64,000 nt of DNA from Bacillota bacterium (GCA_023397655.1 JAEWTW010000043.1:62001-126000), one strand, 5' to 3'; shown: positions 23,797-33,538, counted from the stretch's first letter. Notes: generated from the sequence alone by a model not told the origin. Program-made: numbers and translations.

Positions 23797-24579
23797 TCAG
23801 CCGCCGTTTTGCCCATTCTTCTGCTTGGGTTCCTTGATGCGCACATACTTGTGCGAGTTGTTGGGGCTGCTGGTCTTGCGCGTTTGTATCTCAAACTGCT
23901 TGAGCGACGACACAAACGGCGTCAGCTTGGAGTAGCCGTAGTTGCGGGTGTCGAAATCCGGGTAGCGCTTGTTGAGCAGCTTACCCACCTGCCCGAGGTA
24001 GGCCCATCCATCCTCGTCGGAGCTCTCGGTAATGATCCCTTTGAGCGCCTCAATGATTTGCTCGCGGTTCGCCATACCCTCCTTCGCGGGCTGCGCCGGC
24101 TTTGCGCTGCCGTTGGCGGGTGACTCTTCCTTTTCCTGCGGCGCGGGCGTGGACAACACTTCAAGATACTTGAAGATCTCGCACGCCGCAATGAACGGCG
24201 TCGGTGTCTTCTTCTCCCCCATGCCGACCACATACATGCCGGACTCGCGCAGCCGCGCTACCAGCCGCGTAAAATCGCTGTCGCTGGACACGATGCAAAA
24301 GCCCTCCACGTTGCCGGAATACAGTATGTCCATCGCGTCGATAATCAGCGCGGCGTCCGTCGCGTTCTTGCCGGTGGTATAGCTGTACTGCTGTATCGGT
24401 ATGATCGAGTTGCTGAGCAGCACGCTCTTCCATGATGCCAGCTGCGGCTTGGTCCAGTCTCCGTATATTCGTTTATAGGTGGGCGTGCCATGGTTGGATA
24501 TCTCGTCGAGTATTGGCTTTACATATTTGTCCGATACGTTATCCGCGTCAATCAGCACCGCAATCCTTTTGTCTTCCAT
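23797..24579 (-). CDS. NYN-domain (LabA/DUF88) protein with LOTUS domain
   Basis: 260 residues behind AGGAG. Residues 1-150 form a NYN PIN-like nuclease domain with the acidic residues in place: IAVLIDADNVS (D11, D13), KNATDAALIIDAMD, and VSSDSDFTRLVARLRE. A Pro/Ala-rich linker (about 150-170) leads to an OST-HTH/LOTUS RNA-binding domain (about 172-245, ending YGYSKLTPFVSSLKQFEI). The combination suggests a metal-dependent RNase guided by an RNA-binding module. It stands alone with its own terminator. Confidence 0.9.
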   Translation of the reverse strand: MEDKRIAVLIDADNVSDKYVKPILDEISNHGTPTYKRIYGDWTKPQLASWKSVLLSNSIIPIQQYSYTTGKNATDAALIIDAMDILYSGNVEGFCIVSSDSDFTRLVARLRESGMYVVGMGEKKTPTPFIAACEIFKYLEVLSTPAPQEKEESPANGSAKPAQPAKEGMANREQIIEALKGIITESSDEDGWAYLGQVGKLLNKRYPDFDTRNYGYSKLTPFVSSLKQFEIQTRKTSSPNNSHKYVRIKEPKQKNGQNGG

Positions 24580-24673
24580 TCCAATCTCCTGTCTTCTATT
24601 ACACTATTACGATTGCCACAATTATTATCTATTATACTCCCTGTATAGGCCGTGGGCAAGTACAGCGCCCGAG

Positions 24674-25262
24674 CTATACCCTTCTGCGGCTGACCAACCC
24701 CCTCACCACCACTGCGCCCACTCCGCCGCATTGCTTTTTGTACGGCCTGCCCGCCAGCAGCAGCTGTTCCACGCGCAGGTTGCGCAGCTCGCTCACCGGC
24801 ACCGCGCAGGGGCTCTGGGACAGCACCACCATGTCCGCAATCTTTCCGGTCTCAAGGCTGCTCCGTTCATTCTCGTCGAACGTCGCCCAGTACCCATTGT
24901 ACGTGGCCATGCGTAGCGCGTCGTGCACCGACACCGACTGCTCCGGCACCGGATGGTGGCACGCACTGTATATCCACTTGATGGGATTGGGCCGCGTGCA
25001 GGGCGCGTCGGAGCCCATCGACTTCCGTATGCCCATCCGCAGCATGCTGCACAGCAGGAGCAGCCGCTCCAGCCTCTTCCCTAAAATGCTGACGATATGC
25101 CATGGCGGGTCCAGCGGCCAGTCAGTGAACACCGGCTGCACGGGCAGCTGGATACCATAGTTCGCCCATAAACGCAGACCTCCTCAGCGGGCAAAAACGC
25201 GTGGATGATGCCGTGCCGGCGGTTTTTTCTCAGGAAATCCTCCAGCGCCGCTTATAACGCCC
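24674..25262 (-). pseudogene. Amidohydrolase (YtcJ-like) pseudogene, 3' remnant
   Basis: The last 155 codons (24674-25141) read as the C-terminal part of a metal-dependent amidohydrolase of the YtcJ group: PVFTDWPLDPPWHIVSILGK, then SVHDALRMATYNGYWATFDE and GKIADMVVLSQSP. Immediately upstream the expected ANYGIQLPVQ continues in the same frame, but HGIIHAFLPAEE that should precede it lies in another frame, so there is a frameshift near 25170-25185. A stop stands just before. Intact family members have about 530 residues; roughly two thirds are missing here. Non-functional. Confidence 0.75.
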
Positions 25263-25301
25263 GCGCTGCCTGATCATAATATCTCAATCGCTCATTGACA
25301 T

Positions 25302-25331
25302 AAAAAAAGAGCTCCAAGGCATCGGAGCTCT
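25302..25331 (-). terminator. Terminator of the sugar-isomerase operon
   Basis: AGAGCTCC pairs with GGAGCTCT around an 8-base loop; on the minus strand seven T follow. The 150 bp between it and the stop codon at 25485 show no gene. Confidence 0.85.
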
Positions 25332-25484
25332 GACGTCATGAAATATGATGGAGGAAACCACACCCCCAAAAAGTCGTCGTCTTTTCGGGGATCCGTACAT
25401 CCATGCGACCGGCTCACCCGAAGGAGCTTCGCCTGTCCCATGTGAAAACAATGTTTATCAATCCTGCCTGCATTCCGGTACGGA

Positions 25485-26816
25485 TTACAGCTCTGTCGTC
25501 TCCCAGCCGAATACGCGGGCCAGCTGTCTAAGCTGCGGCGCAACGTCTCCCGACACGATCAACGAGTGATGCGAGCACAGCGCGTCCATCACCTTATGGC
25601 CGTCGGCATAGCGGATTAACGCACCGTTCCGGCAGTCGGAGCCCGGATACTGCACGTAGTCCTCGATCTCGGCCTTGATGATGCTGAGCTTCTTAAAGCC
25701 GGGGTATATCTTCGCCAGCGTCACCGGCCCCTTGGGCAGCTGCGCATCCACCATGATGGCGTCGTCGTTCACGATGCCCAGCACCTTGGGCCGCAGCGTC
25801 CACTTGTCGCAGAACGGACGAGACGTCAGACCGAAATAGCCGCAGTGCACGCCCAGCGCGTGGTTATCCGGATCTTCGATGTCCGGGAACTTATCAATCT
25901 TTTCATGCGCCAGCGCCGCCATGCCCACGAGGAACGGATACAGGTTGGTCATCATCACCGGCTTTTCCATCGACCGGTAGAGTATGTAGGTGGACAGCAG
26001 TGTCAGCGTATCGCCCTCACAGGCGTATATGATGTTATCTCGCTCAAACAGCATATTCCACGCGAGGCACGGTGTGGTATCACAGTAGAAGGACTCGTTG
26101 AGGCAGTTGGAACCCACGCCCGCAACGTCGCCGATCTCACCGATCACGCGCTTCACCGCAACGTATATTTTGACTGCTTTTAAGAAACAGCTTTCGGAAA
26201 CGCCTTCCTGCTCGATGTTCCAGTCGGCGCTCACCTGCCGCGCTTCATCGTCTGAGATGTTGCGCGCGTCTTCGCACAGTTCCTTCCAGCTGCGGTATAT
26301 CAGCTCACAGCCAAACGTCTCTTCCATGGTGTCCGTGCTCTGCTTCTCCCACCAGTAAAAGCGCTTGAATATATTCGCCTGCATGCCTTCGCCGGGGCTG
26401 TCCTGAAACATCAGGAACTTTGCGCCTTGCTTGAGGCTGCGCTTCACACCCAGCGCCCGCAGCACCGTTTTGGCCATCTCAATGCTGTACGGCGAGAACA
26501 CGGTCAGGCCAAGATCGCGCAGATAAGTGACGATCTCCCAGTCCCACATTTCCACCGTACCGAAACGAGACGTCAGCACCACCATGGGCAGCTCAATTGA
26601 TTTGAGCTGATCGTCGTGCCGGAAAGCCGCAAATATCATCTGCGGAAACACGATGGCGTCCGCTTCTTTGGGTACGGGTATGCCCACCGGCTGTTCCGGC
26701 AGGAACTCCGCCACGTCACCATAGAACTCGCGCAACCGGGCCATCTGCTCGCCGTATTCACCTGTTTCACGTTCGTTTCTCTCTGTAAAGTATAACGGCA
26801 ACAATCTGACTTTCAT
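25485..26816 (-). CDS. L-fucose/L-arabinose isomerase-like protein
   Basis: 443 residues behind AAGGAGG. Overall length and the blocks VFPQMIFAAFRHDDQL, GEIGDVAGVGSNCLNESFYCD, TPCLAWNMLFE, YACEGDTLTLLSTYIL and HALGVHCGYFG fit the FucI/AraA C-terminal superfamily. Such enzymes are metal-dependent aldose-ketose isomerases. It is the last gene of an operon with FGGY kinase and class II aldolase, giving the isomerase-kinase-aldolase order of L-fucose and L-rhamnose use. It is distant from true FucI (about 590 residues), so the sugar cannot be assigned. Cytoplasmic. Confidence 0.8.
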   Translation of the reverse strand: MKVRLLPLYFTERNERETGEYGEQMARLREFYGDVAEFLPEQPVGIPVPKEADAIVFPQMIFAAFRHDDQLKSIELPMVVLTSRFGTVEMWDWEIVTYLRDLGLTVFSPYSIEMAKTVLRALGVKRSLKQGAKFLMFQDSPGEGMQANIFKRFYWWEKQSTDTMEETFGCELIYRSWKELCEDARNISDDEARQVSADWNIEQEGVSESCFLKAVKIYVAVKRVIGEIGDVAGVGSNCLNESFYCDTTPCLAWNMLFERDNIIYACEGDTLTLLSTYILYRSMEKPVMMTNLYPFLVGMAALAHEKIDKFPDIEDPDNHALGVHCGYFGLTSRPFCDKWTLRPKVLGIVNDDAIMVDAQLPKGPVTLAKIYPGFKKLSIIKAEIEDYVQYPGSDCRNGALIRYADGHKVMDALCSHHSLIVSGDVAPQLRQLARVFGWETTEL

Positions 26817-26870
26817 AAGTTAGCCTCCTTCATACTCTATATATACGGCAGGGTTCAATCGGCTATCCCG

Positions 26871-28349
26871 TTATTTCACGGGCAGCAGATTCATTTCACC
26901 CCGGTACGTATGATACATGTCGTTCCATTTCCCTGCCTTATCGGGCAGAAATTCCTGCACGTCCACGCTGTTTACCACCGCGCTTCTCGCTTCATCCAGC
27001 GAGGCAAACTCCCCAAGGGCGATATACTGCACCATCGCGTTGCCCAATGCCGTCGCTTCGGCAGGCCCAGCGTATACCGGCTTGCCGGTGATATTCGCTG
27101 TAAACTGGTTCAGCAGCGCGTTGGATGAGCCGCCGCCCACGATATGAATCACCGGAAGCTCATAGCCGCAGGCATACTCGATGCACTCCAGCACATAGCG
27201 GTATTTGCAAGCAAGGCTTAAGAGCACGCAGCGCACCACGGTGCCCATCTCCCTCGGCGCCTGCTTGCCGCGCATTTCAAAGTACGACGCGATCAGCTCC
27301 GGCATGGGTCCCGGCTGATAGAACAGCTCGTCGTCTGGATCGAACAGCCCTGATTCCCAGTTGGAAGCCGCGGCCAGCTCCACCAGTTCGGCGAAATCTC
27401 TGCCGCAGCCGCGTTGCTGCCAGTAACGGCGGCACTCCTGCAGTATCCAGAGGCCCATCACGTTTTTCAGCAGCCGAATACGGCCGCCCACACCGCCTTC
27501 GTTCGCGAGGCCGTGGCGGCAGCTTCTGTCATTGATCAGCGGGCCAGCCGTCTCGGTGCCCACGATGGACCATGTGCCGCTACTGATATAGGCAAACCTC
27601 GGAGCCAGTGTCGGTACAGCCGCCACCGCCGAAGCGGTGTCATGCTCGCCGACTGTGGTCAGCGCCAGCCCGTCCACTGCCAGATCGTCGCAGATTCGGC
27701 GGGACAGCGTCCCCACCTTCACGCCGGGCTGTACGATATCCGTCAGCAGTCTGGACGGAAAGCCGATGCTGTCCAGCAGCGCGGTGTCCCAGCCGCCCTT
27801 CGTCGGATCGTACCCTTGAGAAACACTGGCCAAGGTATACTCGGTCAGCTTCTCGCCGCTCAGAAAATAGATCAGCGCGTCGGGGATGAACAGCGCTTTG
27901 TCCGCCGCCGCCAGCATCTCCGGCCTGTCCTTGGCCAGCGACAGCCACTGGTAAAGTGAATTCATGCGGTTGAACTGCAGCCCCGTCCGGCGATACAGCT
28001 CATCGCGAGATACATAGCCATCCATCACCTCCACCAGACCCACAGTGCGTGCGTCGCGGTAGGTGTGCGGCGGCTCAATCATCGCTCCCGTTTTATCCAG
28101 CAGCAAAAAGTCGTTGCTGAACGCGTCAATGCCGACGGACTCATATCCCTTGCCCGCCGCGGCGATGCCGGAAATAACCCCCTCGTAAAGCGCGAATATG
28201 TCCCAGTATAAACTGGGCCCTATGGAAATCGGCTTATTGGTAAATCTGTGCAGCACATCCAGCGCCAGCTTTCCGCCCTCCAGGGAGGCGCCGAAAACGC
28301 GCGCGCTGGACCCGCCGATATCACAGACGATGACGCTTCTTCTTTTCAT
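26871..28349 (-). CDS. FGGY-family kinase, rhamnulokinase-like
   Basis: 492 residues. The ATP-phosphate loop is CDIGGSSARVF (9-19). The FGGY signatures are visible as SQGYDP and LTTVGEHDTASAVAAVP; the second domain carries YISSGTWSIVG and IHIVGGGSSNALLNQF. This pattern and length resemble RhaB, which phosphorylates L-rhamnulose. Between the class II aldolase and the isomerase genes it would phosphorylate the ketose made by the isomerase. The ribosome binding site is weak, which fits coupling to the upstream gene only 7 bp away. Confidence 0.88.
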   Translation of the reverse strand: MKRRSVIVCDIGGSSARVFGASLEGGKLALDVLHRFTNKPISIGPSLYWDIFALYEGVISGIAAAGKGYESVGIDAFSNDFLLLDKTGAMIEPPHTYRDARTVGLVEVMDGYVSRDELYRRTGLQFNRMNSLYQWLSLAKDRPEMLAAADKALFIPDALIYFLSGEKLTEYTLASVSQGYDPTKGGWDTALLDSIGFPSRLLTDIVQPGVKVGTLSRRICDDLAVDGLALTTVGEHDTASAVAAVPTLAPRFAYISSGTWSIVGTETAGPLINDRSCRHGLANEGGVGGRIRLLKNVMGLWILQECRRYWQQRGCGRDFAELVELAAASNWESGLFDPDDELFYQPGPMPELIASYFEMRGKQAPREMGTVVRCVLLSLACKYRYVLECIEYACGYELPVIHIVGGGSSNALLNQFTANITGKPVYAGPAEATALGNAMVQYIALGEFASLDEARSAVVNSVDVQEFLPDKAGKWNDMYHTYRGEMNLLPVK

Positions 28350-28356
28350 AAAAACA

Positions 28357-28953
28357 TCAGATCAGTTTTCCCAGCAGATTGCAGACCGCGTCGCCCTCAA
28401 CGCGCTCCACGACGGAAAACGCCTGTTCTATGTGTTTGCCCACAGCCACGGTGCCGTGATACGGCAGCAGACCGCACAGTCCCGTTATCTTCAGCTGTTC
28501 ACGCTTGGGCAGAAAATATTCGTACGCGTTTTCGGCCAGCTCCATGCTGTACGCCTTGGCCTGATGGATCAGCCCGGTCTCGCCCATCTTCAGCGTGGCT
28601 TCCGTCACCTGCGGTATCGGCTTGCACGCAGCCACGTACACCATCGTGTAGAACGGATGAGCATGGATAACGCCGCCCACCTCGGGTATGTTCTTCAAAA
28701 TCAGGGCGTGCATCCGTCCCTCGCGGGAGAATTTACCCGTTCCTTCGAGTATGTTGCAGTCGTAATCGATCAGAAGCGGCTCTTCAATGCCGATGCGGCA
28801 GTGCTTATGCTCACTCATCATAGACGGCGACACCAGCACGCGGTTGTCGTCCACGCGCATCGCGCAGTTGCCGCCCGCGGCGTTGGTCAGACGCCGTTCC
28901 CAAAGGTCGCTTACGATTTGCAGGATTTTCCTGCGTTCTTCCATGTATTGCAT
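28357..28953 (-). CDS. Class II aldolase/adducin-family protein
   Basis: 198 residues, start directly after the PfkB stop (TAA-ATG) with GGAGAGA upstream. The fold is that of L-fuculose-1-phosphate aldolase: NAAGGNCAMRVDDNRVLVSPS, the zinc site HAHPFYTMVYV, and the third His in LLPYHGTVAVG. It cleaves a ketose-1-phosphate to dihydroxyacetone phosphate and an aldehyde. Together with the kinase and isomerase it completes a deoxysugar-type pathway. The lactaldehyde or glycolaldehyde product could be handled by the alcohol dehydrogenase in the same operon. Confidence 0.88.
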   Translation of the reverse strand: MQYMEERRKILQIVSDLWERRLTNAAGGNCAMRVDDNRVLVSPSMMSEHKHCRIGIEEPLLIDYDCNILEGTGKFSREGRMHALILKNIPEVGGVIHAHPFYTMVYVAACKPIPQVTEATLKMGETGLIHQAKAYSMELAENAYEYFLPKREQLKITGLCGLLPYHGTVAVGKHIEQAFSVVERVEGDAVCNLLGKLI

Positions 28954-29895
28954 TTATCTCTCCAGTTTCGTTATTTCTATTTTGTCCTTCAGCGACAGCG
29001 CCGTCTCCTTATCGAAGCCCACCGACAACGGGCTCATCGCCGCCGCACCGCCGCACGCGGCCGCCAGCGCCAACGCCGGCAAGGCCGGGTAATCCTGCTT
29101 GATCGCGTACACAAGGCCGCTCAAGTAAGCATCGCCGCACCCCACCGTATTTTGCGCCTCCACCTTTGCGATGCCCGCGCGGTAGTACTCATCGCCAAAT
29201 TTGATGATGCTGCCGCGGCTTCCCATCGACACCGCAATGATTTCAATTTCATACTCATCCAAGCTGGCTATCGCAGCCAGTATTTGATCATCGTTTTCCG
29301 TCGGCATGCCGGTCAGTTCGGCCAGCTCCTCCGCGTTGGGTTTGATCAGATACGGCTTTCTCTTCACGCCGGAAGCCAGTGACGCACCCGCGCTGTCCAG
29401 CACGACGCGCACGCCCTTCCCGCTGGCAACATCCAGCATCTTGTCCTGCAGCGAAAAGCCCTCGCCATAAGCAAAATTGGACGCATCTCCCGAAATAATC
29501 ACATAATCCGCACTGTCCGTCAGCATGTCGTAACGCGCTGCGAACGCATCCATGACACCATCCGGTATCTCCGGGCCCTTTTCGCAAATCAGCGTGCTTG
29601 ATTTTCCATCCAGCAGCACGTAATTCGTTCGTGAATCACCCTGCTCCGAAAAAACAAAATCGCATTGCACACCAAGGATTTGCAGGCTCTCTATGATCTG
29701 CCGTCCGGTAGGCCCCATCGCAATGCCTGTCGCGATGCTGGGTTCGTCAAGGCAGGCGAGGTTGGCAGACACATGCGTGCCTTTGCCGCCCACGCAGTTC
29801 TCCCTGCGGTATATTCTGTTTGTTACATTAAACGTAAACCCGTCAACAAACATCAGCCTGTCCATTGCCGGATTCAAAGTGACCGTGAGTATCAT
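28954..29895 (-). CDS. 1-phosphofructokinase-like PfkB kinase
   Basis: 313 residues behind GAGGTAAC. The N-terminal VTLNPAMDRLMFVDGF and the NCVGGKGTHVSANLA motif are typical of FruK/LacC. The C-terminal catalytic motif reads NTVGCGDAYLSGL, with Cys in place of the usual Ala of GAGD but the catalytic Asp kept. FruK/LacC enzymes phosphorylate fructose-1-phosphate or tagatose-6-phosphate to the bisphosphate. Next to a class II aldolase it may feed a ketose phosphate into that step. Exact substrate unknown. Confidence 0.87.
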   Translation of the reverse strand: MILTVTLNPAMDRLMFVDGFTFNVTNRIYRRENCVGGKGTHVSANLACLDEPSIATGIAMGPTGRQIIESLQILGVQCDFVFSEQGDSRTNYVLLDGKSSTLICEKGPEIPDGVMDAFAARYDMLTDSADYVIISGDASNFAYGEGFSLQDKMLDVASGKGVRVVLDSAGASLASGVKRKPYLIKPNAEELAELTGMPTENDDQILAAIASLDEYEIEIIAVSMGSRGSIIKFGDEYYRAGIAKVEAQNTVGCGDAYLSGLVYAIKQDYPALPALALAAACGGAAAMSPLSVGFDKETALSLKDKIEITKLER

Positions 29896-29925
29896 CTGTT
29901 ACCTCATGTTGAGATGTTAGAGAAA

Positions 29926-29978
29926 CGCTTAAGGGGCATGCCCCTTAAGAATCCCACCTTGAAATGCTTCGCATTTCC
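29926..29978. repeat. Dispersed double-hairpin intergenic repeat, copy 1
   Basis: A perfect 22-bp palindrome (29928-29949, CTTAAGGGGCA and its complement) is followed by AATCCCACCTT and a hairpin GAAATGC-ttc-GCATTTC (29961-29977). The same layout with matching bases occurs at 51861-51920. A further hairpin GCCCC-TTGCC-GGGGC (about 30038-30052) lies between this repeat and the ADH gene. It interrupts the minus-strand operon and could weaken read-through. Confidence 0.8.
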
Positions 29979-30072
29979 AACTTACTGTCATTCAGGCACA
30001 GAATTCCTCCTATGCTCGAAATGACATAAGGAGACCGCCCCTTGCCGGGGCAGCCTCCCGTCGTTTATCAGT

Positions 30073-31131
30073 TTAGAAGTAGACGCGCTCCGTCAGCTCG
30101 GGGCAGACAAACACCTTCACGAGGCTGTTCTGCTCTCTGATCTCCTTGAGCGCCGTCTCCAGTTCGGCCAGCGGCACCGCCATCGAGAACATCGGCTTGG
30201 GATCGATGATGCCGTACTTGAGCAGCGTGATCGCCTCGCCCCAGTTGTTGCCGATACCGGCGCAGGAGCCGCTCACCTTCTTCTCGCCCAGCACGAATTC
30301 ATACGGCTCCAGCGCGGCCTTCTGGCCCTGCGCCGCGATACCGAACGCCTCCACCTTACCGCCGCGGCGCAGCATCTGGAATGCCTGCTCGTATGTCGCC
30401 GTGGAACCTACCGCTTCAATCACGTAGTCCACACCAACGCCGCCCGTCAGACGCTTCACTTCCGCCACCACATCCGGCGTTTCCTTAATGTTGATGGTGA
30501 TATCCGCGCCCATCTTCTTGGCCGTCGCCAGCCGCGCCGGATCGTCGCCGATCACGATAACGGGAGCGCAGGCACGCGCTTTCGCCACCGCGCCGTGCAG
30601 TATGCCGAGGCCGCAGCCGATAACCGCCACGGAGGAGCCCAATTTGGCATCCATGCGCTGCGCGGCGTGAATCACCGCGGTCAGCGGTTCTACAAAAGCG
30701 GCGGTATAATCGTCCATCTCATCGGGCAGCTTATAGCAGTTCTTCCACGGAGCTTTCACGTATTCGGCAAAGCCACCGTCCGTGTGGATTCCGAGCTGTG
30801 TAAACGTCTCGCACAGCAGGCCGTCGCCCCGGCGGCAGAAATAGCAGGTGCCGCAGGTCAGGCAGATGTCGGCGGCCACACGGTCGCCCACCTTGAGGCC
30901 CTTGGCGTTCTTGCCGACTTTGTCGACCACGCCCCAGAACTCGTGTCCGGTGATCATCGGCAGCTTGTCAGCCGCGTATTTGCCGGTATAGATGCTCCAG
31001 TCGGAACCGCAGATGCCGCAGACCTTGATCTTAATGAGGACTTCGTCGTCATTGATCTCGGGGATCGGGACTTCTGTATATTCCATCTGATAAGGCGCTT
31101 TTACAACCTGGGCTTTCATCATTTCAGCCAT
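30073..31131 (-). CDS. Zinc-dependent medium-chain dehydrogenase
   Basis: 352 residues behind GAGGAGG. Catalytic zinc ligands are seen as C41 in CGICGSDW and H63-E64 in GHEFWG. The structural zinc site is C93, C96, C99, C107. The nucleotide fold is AVIGCGLGILHGAVAKA, with IGDDPARL after it. It resembles sorbitol/galactitol-phosphate/threonine dehydrogenases, oxidising a polyol or secondary alcohol with NAD(P). It lies between the TIM-barrel isomerase and the PfkB gene and likely acts on an intermediate of the same sugar. Confidence 0.9.
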   Translation of the reverse strand: MAEMMKAQVVKAPYQMEYTEVPIPEINDDEVLIKIKVCGICGSDWSIYTGKYAADKLPMITGHEFWGVVDKVGKNAKGLKVGDRVAADICLTCGTCYFCRRGDGLLCETFTQLGIHTDGGFAEYVKAPWKNCYKLPDEMDDYTAAFVEPLTAVIHAAQRMDAKLGSSVAVIGCGLGILHGAVAKARACAPVIVIGDDPARLATAKKMGADITINIKETPDVVAEVKRLTGGVGVDYVIEAVGSTATYEQAFQMLRRGGKVEAFGIAAQGQKAALEPYEFVLGEKKVSGSCAGIGNNWGEAITLLKYGIIDPKPMFSMAVPLAELETALKEIREQNSLVKVFVCPELTERVYF

Positions 31132-31161
31132 AATAGTCCTCCTCTTATTGATTTGTTATTA

Positions 31162-32145
31162 TCAGTCTCTCGGATTGTTGAATATCTTATCGCGGCGGCC
31201 TTCATAAGGCGCTTTGATGATCAGCGGCTTAAGATACGGCGCCACCTTCTCCACGCCGTCGCCCACGCTCATCGTCACGTCTTCATGCTCGTAGCTCAGC
31301 ACATAGTCGTAGCCCACCATCGACAGCTCGGTGATGACCTTCTTCCACGGCACGCTGCCCCAGCCGGGGATGCGGAACCGGAACGCGCGGTCGATGCGCT
31401 GCCAGTCGCCCTGCATCAGTATGCCGCCGCGCTGTATGTTGTGCTCCACGATTTCGCCGTCCTTGGCATGTACATGGAAAATGCGGCTGCCCAGCTCGTC
31501 GATGAAGTTTTCGACCTTGAGCCCGAGGTAGATGAGGTTCGCGGGGTCGAGATTGAAGCCGAAGTTGGGATGTCCGTCCAGCAGCTCAATCGCGCGCTTC
31601 GCCGTATGGATATCATAGATCATGTTGTTGGGATGCGGCTCCACGGCGAACTTGACGCCATATTCTTTGAAGCGGTCCATGATGGGTGCAAACACTTCGG
31701 CGAATTCCTTCTCCATCTTATCCCAGCCGTCCGCGCTCGGGAACGGGAAGTAACGACCCCAGTTGGTGACGCCTGTGAAACCGTTGACCACGGGCACTTC
31801 CAGCGCGTTCGCGGCCTGCGCCGTTTTCAGCAGGTTCTCGATACCGTATTTCACCTTGTCTTCCTTGGTGCCGGGGCACAGCTTGTCGGTGTCCTCGGTG
31901 TGCGGCCCTAAAATCAGCAGCGAATCCGCATGGTTGGACAGGCCTGAAATCTCAACGCCGTAGCCTGCCAGCATCTTCTTGAGCTCAGCCGCCTTGCCGG
32001 GCTTTAGCATCTCGTCACAGCTAAACTGTTCACAGCCGCTGTACGCCGGAATCTCCATCATCTCATAGCCATACTCGACCATGATCTTCGCTACTTCCTC
32101 CAGCGACAGATGCGCATAGTTTGCCGCAAAAAAACCTAATTTCAT
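31162..32145 (-). CDS. Sugar phosphate isomerase/epimerase (TIM barrel)
   Basis: 327 residues behind GAGGAGGAAG. An AP-endonuclease-2-like TIM barrel: LGFFAANYAHLSLEEVAKIM at the N-terminus, metal-ligand segments FAVEPHPNNMIYD, NFGFNLDPANLIY, IFHVHAKDGEI and YVLSYEHEDVT. The Glu, Asp, His and Glu ligands expected for a divalent metal are present. Enzymes of this group interconvert ketoses or act on inositol derivatives. A second member (43879) lies beyond the transporter operon. Substrate unknown. Confidence 0.88.
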   Translation of the reverse strand: MKLGFFAANYAHLSLEEVAKIMVEYGYEMMEIPAYSGCEQFSCDEMLKPGKAAELKKMLAGYGVEISGLSNHADSLLILGPHTEDTDKLCPGTKEDKVKYGIENLLKTAQAANALEVPVVNGFTGVTNWGRYFPFPSADGWDKMEKEFAEVFAPIMDRFKEYGVKFAVEPHPNNMIYDIHTAKRAIELLDGHPNFGFNLDPANLIYLGLKVENFIDELGSRIFHVHAKDGEIVEHNIQRGGILMQGDWQRIDRAFRFRIPGWGSVPWKKVITELSMVGYDYVLSYEHEDVTMSVGDGVEKVAPYLKPLIIKAPYEGRRDKIFNNPRD

Positions 32146-32178
32146 ATAATGCTTCCTCCTCTTATTTCCTTAATAAAA

Positions 32179-33420
32179 TCAAGTATGCATCGTGCGCAGA
32201 GGCCCGAACTCTTTTCTGGTCTTCACAAGCACATCGGTGTAGTGCTTGTTGTATGTGCAGCAGCCGATCTCCCGCTGGCGGATGAGCAGCTCCAGACAGT
32301 TATCACAGATGGTGCACCATTTGATTTCCTTCTCGCGACCTTCACGCAGCTTGAGCGGGAGAAGCGGATCGGCGTAGGACTGACGTCCTAAGGCGATCAT
32401 GTCGACTTTGCCTTCTTCGATAAACTTGGAACCGTAGAAGAACATGGAATTCTTTTCGGGTTCGGCTGCAAGACAGCCGTTTTTGCCGTTCCGGAACACC
32501 GAGTAGTTGGAACCGATGATCGCCGCGGTTTTGGCCGCTTTCTTGAACTCCTTGGCCCATGTGGGGTGCAGGTACGCGAAGTAAGGTGCGTGTTTGTCAG
32601 CCTGAGTGATGTTGACCGTGATGGAAGGGCTGCCGCCGGACTGCACAAAGTACTGCGCGCCGCGCTCCTCAAGGCCGCGAACCAGATCAAGAGGCTCTGT
32701 GAGGTCGATGATGGGCGAATCCGGACCTTCCGTGCCGAAACCGCCGGGGAAGCCTTCCCACGCGGAGATCTTGGAACCAATCAAAAAGTTCTTATCGTTG
32801 ATTTCTTTGCTGATGCGCTCATACAGGTCGAAAGCAAAGCGGCGTCTGTTTTCCCACGAACCGCCGTATTTCCACTGGCGATCGTTATAGGGGCGCAGTA
32901 TCTGAGAACCGAGGTAGCCGTGGCACAGCTTCAGATCAATGCCGTCCGCACCGGCATCATACGCGATGCGCGCTGCCATCACAAACCGATCCATGATGTC
33001 GTCGACTTCTTCTTCGGTCAGCACATCGCCGCCAAAGCCGGGCAGCGGCTTCACCGTCACACGGCGCGAAAACTCAGGATTGCTGAGCTCGCCTGAATGC
33101 GTCAGCTGAAATACAAACAGAGTGTCCGGGTTGATCTTCTTCAAGTCTCCCACGAATTTCGCAAGGGGCTTGGCGTTCTTGGGCATAATGGCCAGCTGGT
33201 TCAGGCGGCTCCGGCTTTCGTCCGTCACCGTGATGGCTTCCAGCGTCACCATGCCCGATTCACCCTTGAACAGATTGGAATAGCGTTCAATGGTCAGCTC
33301 GGTCGGATTACCGTCATCATCCGCATCGGTGCATTCCATGGCCTGAATGAAGAATCTGTTCTTGCATTCCCTGTTTCCGATTTTGATCGGGCTGAGCAAA
33401 ACATCCTTGTAACGATCCAT
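32179..33420 (-). CDS. NADH:flavin oxidoreductase (old yellow enzyme type)
   Basis: 413 residues. I chose the ATG at 33420, which has AAGGA at good distance. The FMN barrel shows LTHSGELSNPEF, DGIDLKLCHGYLGSQILRP and NRRRFAFDLYERI. Near the C-terminus the cluster CTICDNC...CC looks like an iron-sulfur site, as in dienoyl-CoA-reductase-type members. The FAD/NAD domain of those larger enzymes is absent. It is the first gene of the sugar operon, unusual company for such an enzyme, and suggests reduction of an enone or unsaturated sugar derivative. A related gene is at 46778. Confidence 0.87.
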   Translation of the reverse strand: MDRYKDVLLSPIKIGNRECKNRFFIQAMECTDADDDGNPTELTIERYSNLFKGESGMVTLEAITVTDESRSRLNQLAIMPKNAKPLAKFVGDLKKINPDTLFVFQLTHSGELSNPEFSRRVTVKPLPGFGGDVLTEEEVDDIMDRFVMAARIAYDAGADGIDLKLCHGYLGSQILRPYNDRQWKYGGSWENRRRFAFDLYERISKEINDKNFLIGSKISAWEGFPGGFGTEGPDSPIIDLTEPLDLVRGLEERGAQYFVQSGGSPSITVNITQADKHAPYFAYLHPTWAKEFKKAAKTAAIIGSNYSVFRNGKNGCLAAEPEKNSMFFYGSKFIEEGKVDMIALGRQSYADPLLPLKLREGREKEIKWCTICDNCLELLIRQREIGCCTYNKHYTDVLVKTRKEFGPLRTMHT

Positions 33421-33538
33421 AAACATTCCTTCTTTCATTAATAGTTTCTTTTGTTTGAGAAATAACCGCCGCCTATGCAATACTTGCGCATTTATTCGGG
33501 CTTATTGTGCAGATACACGCTATAGAATTGCATTGTGT

